Below are positions 46,217 through 57,771 of a stretch of 64,000 nucleotides of DNA, piece after piece. This DNA is from Cylindrospermum sp. NIES-4074 (lineage in GTDB: Bacteria > Cyanobacteriota > Cyanobacteriia > Cyanobacteriales > Nostocaceae): NCBI GenBank assembly GCA_003994795.1, contig AP018272.1, positions 62,001 to 126,000 of the forward strand. Direction: 5' to 3'. Every line of letters starts with the position of its first letter. The stretch's first letter is position 1. The notes under the pieces are model-generated. The model had not been told where the DNA came from. It worked only from the letters and a program-made list of their open reading frames with translations, and did not search any database. The translations under genes and the position numbers were made by a program.

Positions 46217-46411
46217 AGTTTTAATTAAAGTTGACAAAAAATCTACCTACGCCATCTAAGATTAGTGGCTCCTTGGGGCGTTAAACAAATTGTGTCTATA
46301 CCTTGATTTAGGCTTTTTAGTTTTAATTAAAGTTGATAAAAAATCTACATACGCCATCTAAGATTAGTGGCTCCTTGGGGCGTTAAACAAATTGTGTCTA
46401 TACCTTGATTT
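46208..46411. repeat. 102-bp tandem direct duplication
   Basis: Two copies (46208-46309 and 46310-46411) start AGGCTTTTTAGTTTTAATTA and end ATACCTTGATTT. They differ at two positions near the left end. The right copy holds the last codons and stop of the 123-residue gene; the left copy is a free duplicate of that gene end. Confidence 0.95.
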
Positions 46412-46716
46412 CTGCAAACATTACCATTTAACTCGTATGAATTTCCTAAAGATGGGCGGGGTATAGTTTGAGTATTTAGCGGTGGTTTTTCAACCTCTGT
46501 AAATTTTTGTTCAGTTTTTTCTTGAAAATCACAAAACATACTTACAGGCTTTGTGCCTTCAGATGTTATTACCATAGCGTTAGGATTTACATATTCACAA
46601 TCAAGTTGGCTGGAATCAATTGTTTGAGCCTGAGCAGGAATTGTGGAAAATAAGTTAATGGACAATCCTAATAAAATTAATTTTGCATCTAGAAAAATTG
46701 ACATATTTTGTACCAT
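46345..46716 (-). CDS. Small secreted protein of unknown function
   Basis: 123 residues with a signal peptide ending near TIPAQAQT. Mature part has four cysteines (CEY, MFCDF, NVCRN, TICLT), which could form two disulfides. There is no recognised domain. It lies between nuiA and nucA and is cotranscribed in the nucA direction, 84 bp downstream of nucA. Its final codons lie inside a 102-bp tandem duplication, so the C-terminus may have been affected. Confidence 0.65.
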   Translation of the reverse strand: MVQNMSIFLDAKLILLGLSINLFSTIPAQAQTIDSSQLDCEYVNPNAMVITSEGTKPVSMFCDFQEKTEQKFTEVEKPPLNTQTIPRPSLGNSYELNGNVCRNQGIDTICLTPQGATNLRWRM

Positions 46717-46799
46717 GTACAGAAAATTGGGTGCATAGTTAGCCTGTCCACATATGTAGACAGGCTAAATCATGTTTGAAGTTATCGAAATTTAGAAAC

Positions 46800-47636
46800 T
46801 TATAAATTGTCAACTCGCGCTTCTATTACAGACTGAGTAGAAGTTGAGACTTGTGAGAGAAAATCGTAGCCAGTCAGGGATTCAAGACTGTCTACAGAAA
46901 CTCTATAATTTTTCCAGTCAGCATTCCGAACCCCTTGATCGTTGGGAATATTGACGGCAATCACTCTTGTGCTGGTAGTTACACCAGATGCCCCCGTACC
47001 TGGAGTAACTACCACAATAATTTTCCAGGTTCTGTCGGGAACTGTAACTTTACCATTAGCAATGGTATTTGCTGCTCCATTGCTTCCAGTACCACCTGTT
47101 CCATATCCTCCACTAATAATGTAGAGTTCTTTACCCCCGCTCACTAAAGTTCGGCAATAGTTCTCTAAATTTGCCCAAATCCCCTGATTGTTGTCTGGAG
47201 CTTGTGCAATCATGTTTGTCATTAGGAAGGTGGCAGAATTATTGGTAACACTACTAGTCCTGTCAGCACTAGGTGTCATGTGACCTCTATCGAAGCCAGA
47301 GCCGGAAAAATCCGTACCCTGAACTTGATAGCAGCCACTTGGAAGCGTTGTGTCTGCCCGAAAGTCGTCCTGTCTGGGAGTGGAACCTAACCAACTACTG
47401 TTTAGCTGCCAAGATACCCAGTTCGGGCGTCCTAACGAGCAATTGTATCCAACTGCATACTGTGATTTGTTCAGTAAGTAGTTATTGAGGCTGGAAGTGC
47501 CAGCAGCGCTGGGGTTTCCCATCGTCAGGTGGACGCTTACCGCTGACTGGGCTGGCACGATTTGCTCCAACCCAATCACAGATAAACCTGCTGCTACAAA
47601 TGGCAATAAAAACTTGGAAAGCTTAAATTTTTTCAC
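46800..47636 (-). CDS. nucA: Secreted non-specific DNA/RNA endonuclease (NucA)
   Basis: 278 residues, beta-beta-alpha-Me nuclease of the NucA/EndA family. It has a signal peptide (to about residue 32, PAQSAVSV). The catalytic motif is FDRGHMTPSADR, where the His is the general base, followed by MIAQAPDNNQGIWANLE, which includes the metal-binding Asn. Members degrade both DNA and RNA outside the cell. The inhibitor NuiA is encoded nearby, to protect the cytoplasm before export. Divergent from the PEP-CTERM gene upstream. Confidence 0.93.
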   Translation of the reverse strand: MKKFKLSKFLLPFVAAGLSVIGLEQIVPAQSAVSVHLTMGNPSAAGTSSLNNYLLNKSQYAVGYNCSLGRPNWVSWQLNSSWLGSTPRQDDFRADTTLPSGCYQVQGTDFSGSGFDRGHMTPSADRTSSVTNNSATFLMTNMIAQAPDNNQGIWANLENYCRTLVSGGKELYIISGGYGTGGTGSNGAANTIANGKVTVPDRTWKIIVVVTPGTGASGVTTSTRVIAVNIPNDQGVRNADWKNYRVSVDSLESLTGYDFLSQVSTSTQSVIEARVDNL

Positions 47637-47958
47637 TTTTTTGTGTTTTTAATAACAAAAATAGTGTCTGAATATTCAGCTTTTATATCAAGTAAATAGG
47701 GATACAAAAGGCGATAAATTTTGAGTTTTGATAGTGGCAGATGATGGTAGAAGAGTTAATAACCTAGCCATTAACAAAGATTAATTAAATCTTAGACTAA
47801 TCTTAAATATGCGGAATCTAAATATTGAGTATTCTGTTCTGTGTGCCCAAAATATCGTTCAAACTGTAAACTAAAGATAGTACGCTTTGTTGCCAAAACT
47901 GTCCTATACTAAGTTGCTACCCCTTACGTTCTCACAATTAATTTAGAATGTTATAGCT
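47637..47958. promoter_or_regulatory. Divergent promoter region of nucA and the PEP-CTERM gene
   Basis: AT-rich spacer with a TATACT -10-like box at 47905-47910 on the plus strand. No operator or gene is recognised. Confidence 0.4.
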
Positions 47959-48915
47959 ATGCGTACTCATCTTTTTTCAACAATTTTTGGTTTAACCACG
48001 GTTGTTATATGCATATCTCCATCGGTTCAGGCTGCAACGTTTAATTACGACCAACTGAAAAATATTTCATCACGACCAATCAACTCTGAGAACCGCCTAA
48101 CTTTTTCTGGAGAACCATTTCAGAATCAGGGATATACAGTTTTCTCTAATCTAAATCCTACCTCCCTAGATTCTGGTCATCCAGTTATAAATCTAAATGG
48201 ATTAGGTAATGCTCCTTATTACGTGACTGGTCGCCAGGGAAGCCCAGAAGTTCCTCCAACTAGTGCTACTAGGGCGACAAGTTTGAATGAAATCGCTGGC
48301 TTCCCTACGTTTAGTAGCTACCTAAAAAATAATGGAATTCTGCTAGATAGTGTTGGCTTTGTCTTTGGTCAAAAGAGCGATCGTGATTTTACCAAAACGT
48401 GGAATTTGGGAGATGATCATCTCGGCAAAGATTGGTTTGCTAGTCCTGATTCAAGCATTGAGGAAAAAATTTATAAAGCTAATCCAAATGATGTTGAAAT
48501 ATTTCTTTCTCTTGGTACACAAAAGATAATTAGTTTCGGGTATTCGGATATTTATGCAGCTATCGATTACGGTTCGACAAAATTAGTTTCTGATGATAGT
48601 GACGTTGCTTTCACCGATCCAATGACACTCGAAAAATTGACTGGGCTAGATCCAGTTGGGGACGCTTTAGCTAATGCTTTCTTAGAAGATATTGCTGCTA
48701 GTGGCGGTAAAGCCCAGTTAGTTCACGAAGAATACCAACCTGACGAAAGTAATCTTCTTATCGGAAATGGATTCGGTGGCATAAATCTTCGCTTTGGAGC
48801 TTCTATCCGAGTCGTAGGTGCTACACCAATACCCGAACCTTCTTTTGGATTGGGGTTATTAATGTTTGTAGCTTTCAATGCAATTTACTATCTAAAAAAA
48901 CAAGTAAGTAGCTAG
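47959..48915 (+). CDS. PEP-CTERM surface protein
   Basis: 318 residues with a signal peptide (to about residue 26, SVQAATF) and a C-terminal PEP-CTERM anchor: IPEPSFGLGLLMFVAFN, followed by the basic tail YYLKKQ. The tail marks it for exosortase-linked sorting to the cell surface or outside. The central part has no recognised domain; it contains DYGSTKLVSDDSDVAF and several beta-like segments. It may be a matrix or surface component. Confidence 0.8.
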   Translation: MRTHLFSTIFGLTTVVICISPSVQAATFNYDQLKNISSRPINSENRLTFSGEPFQNQGYTVFSNLNPTSLDSGHPVINLNGLGNAPYYVTGRQGSPEVPPTSATRATSLNEIAGFPTFSSYLKNNGILLDSVGFVFGQKSDRDFTKTWNLGDDHLGKDWFASPDSSIEEKIYKANPNDVEIFLSLGTQKIISFGYSDIYAAIDYGSTKLVSDDSDVAFTDPMTLEKLTGLDPVGDALANAFLEDIAASGGKAQLVHEEYQPDESNLLIGNGFGGINLRFGASIRVVGATPIPEPSFGLGLLMFVAFNAIYYLKKQVSS

Positions 48916-49338
48916 TACAGGTCGGCGGAAATAAACTGCCGATGCGACACTTCTCCAATCTTTAAAGCGCTTCAAGACGATAAATCAATAATACCTCCTT
49001 GGATACCTATTAATATCCGGCAAATGGATCATCCAGCTATTTTTGTTCCTACTGTTATTAGAAGTAAATCTCAGTTCGTATTGACAGCAAAGTCCGTTGA
49101 CATCTATAAAAGAGAGATTGCATCTCAACAGATTGATAGTACTGATTCACTGTAACGGGTGCTAACAGCCTGAGAATGTGTGTATTTAAGAATGGCAAAT
49201 GTTAGTTGTCAAATGTAACGTGCTTCAGCACTAGTATTCATCTCATCTTTCCCCAAATTTTATTCGTCTGGACTGATTTCTGAAATCGAGAGTTCACAGG
49301 AAACTTGTATTCAATTTTTAGAGCTATCCCCCATAATT
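48916..49338. other. Spacer before the NRPS gene with a C-terminal gene remnant
   Basis: An open plus-strand stretch (about 48920-49155) without ATG reads IIPPWIPINIRQMDHPAIFV then RSKSQFVLTAKSVDIYKREI and stops at a TAA near 49153. It looks like the end of a lost gene, but I do not recognise the family. The rest is the NRPS leader. Confidence 0.4.
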
Positions 49339-52300
49339 ATGACATCCATCTCAAAGATTTTCCCTCTTTCTCATAATCAGCAAGCACTATGGTTTTTTTA
49401 CAAACTTGCGCCATCAAGCCCAGCTTACAATACTGTATTGACAAGCCGAATCTGCGGTAGTTTAGATAAGCTTGCTTGGCAAAATGCTCTGCAAGCACTG
49501 GTGGAGCGCCATCCGATTTTAAAAGCAACTTTTACAGAACATGAAAGTGAGTGTGTTCAAAAAATTCGTTTATCTCAAGAAATATCTTGTGCGGAAATTG
49601 ATGCCAGAGATTGGACTGAGGAAAGACTGAAAGAGGAAGTAATCACAGCTTACCAACTTCCCTTCGATTTGGAGCGAGATTCAGTATTACGGGCAAGTTT
49701 GTTTACTCGCTCTGAAGATGAACATATTTTCTTGCTAGTAATACATCATATTGTCCGTGATGGATGGTCAGCATTAATTCTGCTTGATGAGTTGCAAAAA
49801 GTCTACTCGGCTACAAAAGCGGGTATAACAGCTTCCCTCTACCCAATGAAGTATCACTACAGCGATTACGTACAATGGCAAAGGCAAATGTTGGCAGATG
49901 CAGATGGAGAACGTCTATGGCACTACTGGCAACAAAAACTTTCTGGTAGTTTACCTGTTCTAGAGTTACCTACAGATCGCCCACGCCCAGCAGTGCAGAC
50001 ATACCGGGGCGCTTCCTTTGCCTTTAAGCTGACTGAAGAGATGACTGTGCGACTAGAGGAAATGGCAAAAGCCGAGAAGACTACACCGTATACGATCCTC
50101 TTAGCAACTTTCCAGGTACTTCTACATTGCTATACAGGGGCTGAAGATATTCTTGTGGGTTCTCCCGTTGCCGGTAGGCAGCAAACTAAATTTACTCGGG
50201 CAGTTGGTCATTTTGCTAACTCTGTAGTTTTAAGAGGGAATCTTGCTGATAATCCCACCTTTAAGACGTTTTTGGCTCAAATTAGGCAAACGGTACAAGA
50301 AGCGATCGCTAATCAAGATTATCCTATTTCACTATTGGTTGAACGCTTGCAACCAAATCGGGATCTCAGCCATAATCCTTTGTTTCAGGTTAGTTTTGTA
50401 TATCTGCAACGGTTGAAGCGATTTGGCAAGATTTTAGATTTGTTCTTGCCTGAAGAAATAAATGTGGAAATTGATTGTCACGATTTGAAGCTGAAACCTT
50501 TTTTGATTCCTCAAGAAGAAGGGAATTTTGATTTAACTCTAAAAGTGACAGAAGGAAGCAAATCTCTGTTTGCTGACTTTAAGTACAACACTGACCTGTT
50601 TGATGCTAGTACTATCGAGCGGATGGCAGGGCATTTCCAGACAATGCTTGAGGGAATTCTTGCCCAACCAGAACAGCCCATTTCCCAATTATCTCTGCTG
50701 ACAAAAGCTGAACAACAGCAATTGCTGGTGGAATATAATCATACTCAAACAGAGTATCCTGAAGATCGTTGCATTCATCAGTTGTTTGAAGAGCAGGTAA
50801 AGCGCACTCCAGATGCAGTCGCTGTGGTATTTGACTCACAACAACTTACCTATCGGCAATTAAACGAGCGTGCGAATAAATTAGCAAACTACCTACGGAC
50901 ATTGGGTGTGAAACCGGAAGTACTGGTAGGCATCTGTGTGGAACGCTCTTTAGAGATGGTAGTGGGGCTGTTAGGAATTCTTAAGGCGGGTGGAGCTTAT
51001 GTACCTCTAGACCCAAATTATCCTGATGAACGTCTGAGTTTCATGCTATCGGATGCTCAAGTGCCAGTACTGTTGACGCAACAGCAGCTTGTGGCAGATT
51101 TACCCAACCATGAAGCGGTTGTGGTTTGCTTAGACACCGACTGGGATCATATCGCCAAGCATTGTGAGAAAAACCCTATCACCGACGTGATATCTCACAA
51201 CCTTGCTTACACCATCTACACTTCTGGATCTACAGGCCAACCCAAGGGTGTGCAAATTTTACATAGCGCTGTGGTCAATTTCTTGTGTACTATGCGCCAA
51301 CAGCCAGGAATGACAGCAGTTGATGTACTTCTAGGAGTGACAACTTTTACCTTTGACATTGCTGCTTTAGAAATTTTTCTGCCAATGATTGTAGGTGCCC
51401 GCTTAGTAATAGCAAAGCGTGAAGTCACCGTTGATGGTAAACAGTTGTTAGATTTGCTGGTTAACTCTGGTGCCACAATTATGCAAGCTACCCCAGCTAC
51501 CTGGCGATTACTGTTAGAAGCTGGATGGCAAAATTCCCATAAATTAAAAATACTTTGTGGGGGTGAAGCTTTACCCAAAAAGTTAGCTAATCAATTACAA
51601 GCCAGGAGTACTTCACTTTGGAATGTTTATGGTCCAACAGAAACCACCATCTGGTCACTAATTTCTCAAGTCGAGTCTGAGTTCGGATTAATTTCTATCG
51701 GTCGTCCTATTGCCAACACTGAAGTTTATATCTTAGACCGCCATTTGCAACCAGTTCCAATCGGCGTACCTGGGGAATTGCACATCGGTGGCGCAGGTTT
51801 AGCACGAGGCTATCTTAACCGTCCTGAGTTGACAGAAGAGAAATTTATTCCCAACCCCTTTAGCGACCAAGAAGGCGCACGGCTCTACAAAACTGGGGAC
51901 TTAGCCCGCTATCTGAGCGATCGCAATATTGAATGTTTGGGACGTATCGATTTTCAAGTAAAAATGCGTGGTTTCCGCATTGAGTTAGGAGAGATAGAGG
52001 CTGTACTCAGCCAAGACCCAGGTGTACTCCAGACGGTAGTTATTGCCCGCGAAGATGTTCCTGGAGATCAGCGCTTAGTCGCTTATGTAGTGCCAAATCA
52101 GGAACTAGCACCAACAACTACTGATTTGCGTCGTGTGGTCAAGGAAAAACTGCCTGATTACATGGTTCCTTCGGCTTTTGTCATGCTAGAAGCCCTTCCA
52201 CTAACACCTAATGGCAAAGTAGACCGCTGTGCTTTACCATCTCCTCAAGGCTTGCGTCCAGAAATGGCAGCTAATTATGAAATGCCTCAAACCGAAGCTG

Positions 52301-52614
52301 AAGTCTTGATTGCAGCTATCTGGCAAGAAATACTGCAACTAGAAAAACTGGGCATTCATGACAACTTCTTTGATTTAGGCGGTCATTCATTACTTATGGT
52401 GCAGGTTCATCGCAAACTGCAAAAAACTTTTTCTCAAGAGTTATCGATGGTTGAAATGTTTAAATATCCGACTATCCACTCTTTGGCTAAACGCTTAAAC
52501 CAGAATTTCAGTGAAAAATCTGTTTCTTTACCAAGCAATCAACAATCTAATCATCGTCATGTTCGCAGAACTTCTATGAACCAACAAAGGCAGTTAAGGT
52601 CTCAAAATCATTAA
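49339..52614 (+). CDS. Single-module NRPS: condensation-adenylation-carrier
   Basis: 1091 residues. The condensation domain (about 5-440) has HHIVRDG with His137 and Asp141. The adenylation domain (about 460-960) has YTSGSTGQPKG near 625, NVYGPTETTIW and GRIDFQVKMRGFRIELGEIE. The carrier domain has LGGHSLL with the phosphopantetheine Ser1017. Reading the specificity pocket by eye against GrsA gives D-I-L-Q-L-G-V-I-W-K, one residue from the published glycine code, so glycine is the best guess. There is no thioesterase, so the chain must pass to the next protein. An N-terminal condensation domain on the first module suggests an acyl starter. The tail after the carrier is basic and unstructured. 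Confidence 0.92.
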   Translation: MTSISKIFPLSHNQQALWFFYKLAPSSPAYNTVLTSRICGSLDKLAWQNALQALVERHPILKATFTEHESECVQKIRLSQEISCAEIDARDWTEERLKEEVITAYQLPFDLERDSVLRASLFTRSEDEHIFLLVIHHIVRDGWSALILLDELQKVYSATKAGITASLYPMKYHYSDYVQWQRQMLADADGERLWHYWQQKLSGSLPVLELPTDRPRPAVQTYRGASFAFKLTEEMTVRLEEMAKAEKTTPYTILLATFQVLLHCYTGAEDILVGSPVAGRQQTKFTRAVGHFANSVVLRGNLADNPTFKTFLAQIRQTVQEAIANQDYPISLLVERLQPNRDLSHNPLFQVSFVYLQRLKRFGKILDLFLPEEINVEIDCHDLKLKPFLIPQEEGNFDLTLKVTEGSKSLFADFKYNTDLFDASTIERMAGHFQTMLEGILAQPEQPISQLSLLTKAEQQQLLVEYNHTQTEYPEDRCIHQLFEEQVKRTPDAVAVVFDSQQLTYRQLNERANKLANYLRTLGVKPEVLVGICVERSLEMVVGLLGILKAGGAYVPLDPNYPDERLSFMLSDAQVPVLLTQQQLVADLPNHEAVVVCLDTDWDHIAKHCEKNPITDVISHNLAYTIYTSGSTGQPKGVQILHSAVVNFLCTMRQQPGMTAVDVLLGVTTFTFDIAALEIFLPMIVGARLVIAKREVTVDGKQLLDLLVNSGATIMQATPATWRLLLEAGWQNSHKLKILCGGEALPKKLANQLQARSTSLWNVYGPTETTIWSLISQVESEFGLISIGRPIANTEVYILDRHLQPVPIGVPGELHIGGAGLARGYLNRPELTEEKFIPNPFSDQEGARLYKTGDLARYLSDRNIECLGRIDFQVKMRGFRIELGEIEAVLSQDPGVLQTVVIAREDVPGDQRLVAYVVPNQELAPTTTDLRRVVKEKLPDYMVPSAFVMLEALPLTPNGKVDRCALPSPQGLRPEMAANYEMPQTEAEVLIAAIWQEILQLEKLGIHDNFFDLGGHSLLMVQVHRKLQKTFSQELSMVEMFKYPTIHSLAKRLNQNFSEKSVSLPSNQQSNHRHVRRTSMNQQRQLRSQNH

Positions 52615-52926
52615 TTAATCAAATAAGAGCAGGTAAGAGGCAAGAAGACTCTCCGAGTTGTATCTAGCTTTGCAAGAATCAAAGAGGATTCTTATAGCAA
52701 TCCTATGTTATTTGTGAAACCTACCTTTTTAACGAACCACTAAGTACACCAAGAGAATAAAGAGATTATTTCATTAATGATTGAAAATCGCTATAAGTTG
52801 ATCCTTCCTATCTGCACATTTCAATTGCTACAAAGTAGGGAAATTCCACAACCTCTTAGCTCCTTTGGGTGAACCTTAAAGTTCTTTATTAGTGCAAAAA
52901 ATTTAATCAATACCAAGGATATTTAT
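52615..52926. other. Spacer between NRPS and PKS genes
   Basis: It contains a short dispersed sequence (ACCACTAAGTACACCAAGAG near 52738) of a common nostocalean type. No gene or terminator is obvious, so the genes may share a transcript. Confidence 0.4.
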
Positions 52927-55900
52927 ATGACATCAATTGATGTATTTGATAGCAATAATAGGAATGGTTTAGAAATAGCCATCATTGGCATGTCTTGTCG
53001 TTTTCCTGGTGCAAAGAATATTGATGAATTTTGGGATAACCTCAAAAATGGTGTAGAGTCGATTTCATTTTTCTCTGATGATGAGTTACTATCTGTAGGC
53101 ATAGATCCAACTTTGCTAAGTAAGCCTAATTACGTCAAAGCTAATGCTACCTTGTCAGATGTCGAGAACTTTGATGCTACATTTTTCGGCATTTCTCCGA
53201 GAGAAGCAACGATGATAGACCCACAACAACGCCTGTTTTTAGAGTGTGCTTGGGAGTCTCTTGAAAGTGCTGGTTATAACCCAGAAAATAACAAAACTTC
53301 GATTGGTGTTTATGGCGGGGTAGGGATGAATACTTACCTGTTGAAAAATCTGTATCCCAGCTTAGACAACTTAGATTTATCAATCGGTAATTATCAACTG
53401 ATGATTGCCAATGATAAGGATTTTCTCCCGACGCGAGTCTCTTACAAATTAAATCTCCAGGGGCCAAGTGTCAGTGTGCAAACTGCCTGTTCTACTTCTT
53501 TGGTTGCTATTCACATGGCTTGTCAGAGTTTGCTAAACGGTGAATGCAATATGGCTATAGCTGGTGGTGCTTCTATACGCGTTCCTGAGAAGACTGGTTA
53601 TTTGTATCATGAGGGAATGATTTTTTCTCCTGATGGGCACTGTCGAGCCTTTGATGCTCAAGCTCAAGGAACAGTCGGTGGTAATGGTGTGGGAATTGTC
53701 GTGCTGAAGCGGTTGGAAGATGCGATTGCCGATCGAGACTGCATTCATGCAGTAATTAAAGGTTCAGCTATCAACAATGACGGTTCTCTCAAAATTGGTT
53801 ACACTGCTCCGAGTGTAGATGGTCAAACAGCAGTCATTTTCGAAGCCCAAACAGTAGCCGATATTGTAACGGAAACTATCACTTATATAGAAGCTCACGG
53901 CACTGGCACAAATTTAGGCGACCTGATTGAAATGGAAGCTCTGACAAAAGCTTTTGGTGCTAGTACCCAAAAGAAAGGCTTTTGTGCTGTTGGTTCAGTG
54001 AAAACTAATATCGGGCATTTAGACGCGGCATCTGGTGTGGCTGGTCTAATCAAGACTGTTCTATCCCTAAAACACAAATTGCTACCACCCAGCCTGCATT
54101 TTGAACAACCTAATCCTCAAATTGATTTCGCTAATAGTCCATTTTACGTTAATGCTACCCTCTCAGAATGGGAAACAGCAGATACTCCTCGCCGGGCTGG
54201 GGTCAGTTCTTTTGGGATTGGTGGCACTAATGCCCATCTGATTGTGGAAGAAGCCCCTATTTTAGTTCCAGAAGTATGTGAAGTTGACCGTAGCTGGCAG
54301 ATGTTAACTTTGTCAGCTAAAACTGAGAAAGCTTTGGGGGAACTAGCACAAAGCTATGCAGACTTCTTAGCGGTTCATCCAGAAACACCTTTAGCAGATA
54401 TTTGCTTTACTGCTAACGCCGGGCGATCACATTTTGAACACCGTCTTGCTATCTGTACTCAATCTCATGCACAGTTGCAAACAGCACTCAATAATTTTAT
54501 TGCTGGCAGAGATAATCCTTTAGTTTTATCTAGTCTAAGCAAAACTAAAAAACACCCAAAGATAGCGTTTTTATTCACTGGACAAGGCTCTCAATATTTG
54601 GATATGGGTCGTCAATTATACGAAACCCAACCTATCTTCCGGCAAACCCTCGACCGTTGCGATGAAATTCTGCGCCCCTACCTAGAACAACCATTGCTAC
54701 AAGTTCTTTATCCAGAAGAGGCGAAATCTTCACCCCTAGACCAAACCGCATACACCCAACCTGCCTTATTTGCTCTCGAATATGCGCTAGCGCAACTTTG
54801 GAAATCTTGGGGAGTTGAACCAACTGCCGTAATCGGTCATAGTCTTGGTGAATATGTAGCGGCTTGTGTAGCAGGAGTCTTTAGCTTAGAGGATGGACTA
54901 AAACTAGTTGCGGAACGGGCCCGTCTGATGCAGAACCTACCGCAAACCGGAGAGATGGTGGCAGTGTTTGCCTCAAAGACAACCATTCAGAAAATTACGG
55001 CAATCGATGAGGAAAAAGTCAGCTTTGCTGCCTGCAATGGACTGCAAAATACAGTAATCTCTGGAGAAAAACAGGCTATTGGGGAAGTTTGTCTTGCCTT
55101 AGAAGCCGCACGGATTAAAACTAAAAAATTACAAACCTCCCACGCCTTCCATTCACCCCTAATGGAGCCAATTTTGGCAGAGTTTCGTCAAATCGCTGCG
55201 ACTGTTACTTATGGTAAGCCACAAATTGACATCATCTCTAATGTGACTGGAGAACTACTAACGGCTGAAGCGATCGCTCCTGAATACTGGTGTCGTCATT
55301 TACGAGAGGAAGTACAATTTGCTCACAGTATGGAAACACTGCATAAGTATGGTTATGACGTGTTTGTAGAAATGGGGCCAAAACCAATATTGTTAGGCAT
55401 GGCACGTCAGTGTGTGCCAGAGATAAAGGCAACTTGGCTTCCTAGCTTGCGTCAAGGACAAGAGGATTGGCAAGTTTTACTTCAAAGTTTGGCAGACCTT
55501 TATGTTCGGGGAATATCAGTTAACTGGTCTGATTTTGACCAAGATTATGTACGACAACGGGTAAATCTACCAACTTATCCTTGGCAACGTCAACGCTATT
55601 GGGTAGAAACAGTGCAAGTTGACCGCAATCAAACAAAATTACCAATCAGCAATGATAGTTTAATTGTTCCTACAGTTACGCCTGATGATAACAGCGCTCG
55701 CTGCCAATCATTGCGTTATTATCTGTTGGTAGAAATCGCAAAAGCCTTACAAATTCCTGTTGCCAAACTAGATGTACAACAATCTCTAAGTAGCTTGGGA
55801 ATGGATTCCTTAATGGGTTTGGAATTAAAAGACCGCATTCAAGCTGAATTAGAGCTAGAAATTTCCATTACTCAGTTTTTTGTCGCTCCAAGTATTGATC

Positions 55901-56085
55901 AGTTAATCACCCAAATTTTATCTGATTTGGACTTAGCAGATACGGATGCCAAAGAAAGTCTCATCATCCATCAAAATGAAATGTTGACAGCAGCAGACAA
56001 TTGGTCAATAGAAAATCTCTTGTCTAATCTCGATGAATTATCAGACTCAGAAATCGATTCTTTACTTCAAGAAGCATTAAACTAG
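52927..56085 (+). CDS. Type I polyketide synthase module KS-AT-ACP
   Basis: 1052 residues. Ketosynthase: catalytic Cys188 in TACSTSL, His324 in EAHGTGT and His364 in KTNIGH. Acyltransferase: GHSLGE with Ser639 and HAFHS at 739, which points to malonyl-CoA. Acyl carrier: LGMDSLMGL with Ser961. There is no ketoreductase or dehydratase, so the added unit would stay a beta-ketone unless a separate enzyme acts. The C-terminal 60 residues after the carrier may be a docking segment (IENLLSNLDELSDSEIDSLL). The oxoamine synthase gene starts 10 bp after the stop, so the PKS product most likely goes there. Confidence 0.93.
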   Translation: MTSIDVFDSNNRNGLEIAIIGMSCRFPGAKNIDEFWDNLKNGVESISFFSDDELLSVGIDPTLLSKPNYVKANATLSDVENFDATFFGISPREATMIDPQQRLFLECAWESLESAGYNPENNKTSIGVYGGVGMNTYLLKNLYPSLDNLDLSIGNYQLMIANDKDFLPTRVSYKLNLQGPSVSVQTACSTSLVAIHMACQSLLNGECNMAIAGGASIRVPEKTGYLYHEGMIFSPDGHCRAFDAQAQGTVGGNGVGIVVLKRLEDAIADRDCIHAVIKGSAINNDGSLKIGYTAPSVDGQTAVIFEAQTVADIVTETITYIEAHGTGTNLGDLIEMEALTKAFGASTQKKGFCAVGSVKTNIGHLDAASGVAGLIKTVLSLKHKLLPPSLHFEQPNPQIDFANSPFYVNATLSEWETADTPRRAGVSSFGIGGTNAHLIVEEAPILVPEVCEVDRSWQMLTLSAKTEKALGELAQSYADFLAVHPETPLADICFTANAGRSHFEHRLAICTQSHAQLQTALNNFIAGRDNPLVLSSLSKTKKHPKIAFLFTGQGSQYLDMGRQLYETQPIFRQTLDRCDEILRPYLEQPLLQVLYPEEAKSSPLDQTAYTQPALFALEYALAQLWKSWGVEPTAVIGHSLGEYVAACVAGVFSLEDGLKLVAERARLMQNLPQTGEMVAVFASKTTIQKITAIDEEKVSFAACNGLQNTVISGEKQAIGEVCLALEAARIKTKKLQTSHAFHSPLMEPILAEFRQIAATVTYGKPQIDIISNVTGELLTAEAIAPEYWCRHLREEVQFAHSMETLHKYGYDVFVEMGPKPILLGMARQCVPEIKATWLPSLRQGQEDWQVLLQSLADLYVRGISVNWSDFDQDYVRQRVNLPTYPWQRQRYWVETVQVDRNQTKLPISNDSLIVPTVTPDDNSARCQSLRYYLLVEIAKALQIPVAKLDVQQSLSSLGMDSLMGLELKDRIQAELELEISITQFFVAPSIDQLITQILSDLDLADTDAKESLIIHQNEMLTAADNWSIENLLSNLDELSDSEIDSLLQEALN

Positions 56086-56095
56086 GAGCAAGTAA

Positions 56096-57439
<1,344 letters not shown>

Positions 57440-57771
57440 TAGTCTGTCATCCAATTGTAGATTTTAGATTGGATTTTATAGATAAATCCTGCGGATAGTC
57501 ACATTTGAATTAAAAGTTTGTAGTAAGCATTTTATTGCTTAGAAAATAAGTCTTAAAGTCATTACTACAAACTAACTCATATAAATTAGCTGAATGACTT
57601 TAGGACTTACCCAAGAAATCTTTGAAACTCTTCTTTGTTTGTGTCCTTCGCGCCTTTGCGGTTAGTTTTGTCATGATTTAAACCATAGAGGCACAGAGAA
57701 CACAGAGTAAAAAGAGTTCCCTACCTCCACAAATATGACTGCTATAGATATTGCAATTATAAAAAAAAGAC
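57440..57771. repeat. Spacer with an inverted-repeat element
   Basis: An inverted repeat AGTTTGTAGTAA (57515-57526) and TTACTACAAACT (57562-57573) flanks a 35-bp centre, a small nostocalean MITE-like unit. A dispersed AACCATAGAGGCACAGAG-type repeat lies near 57680-57708. Confidence 0.7.
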
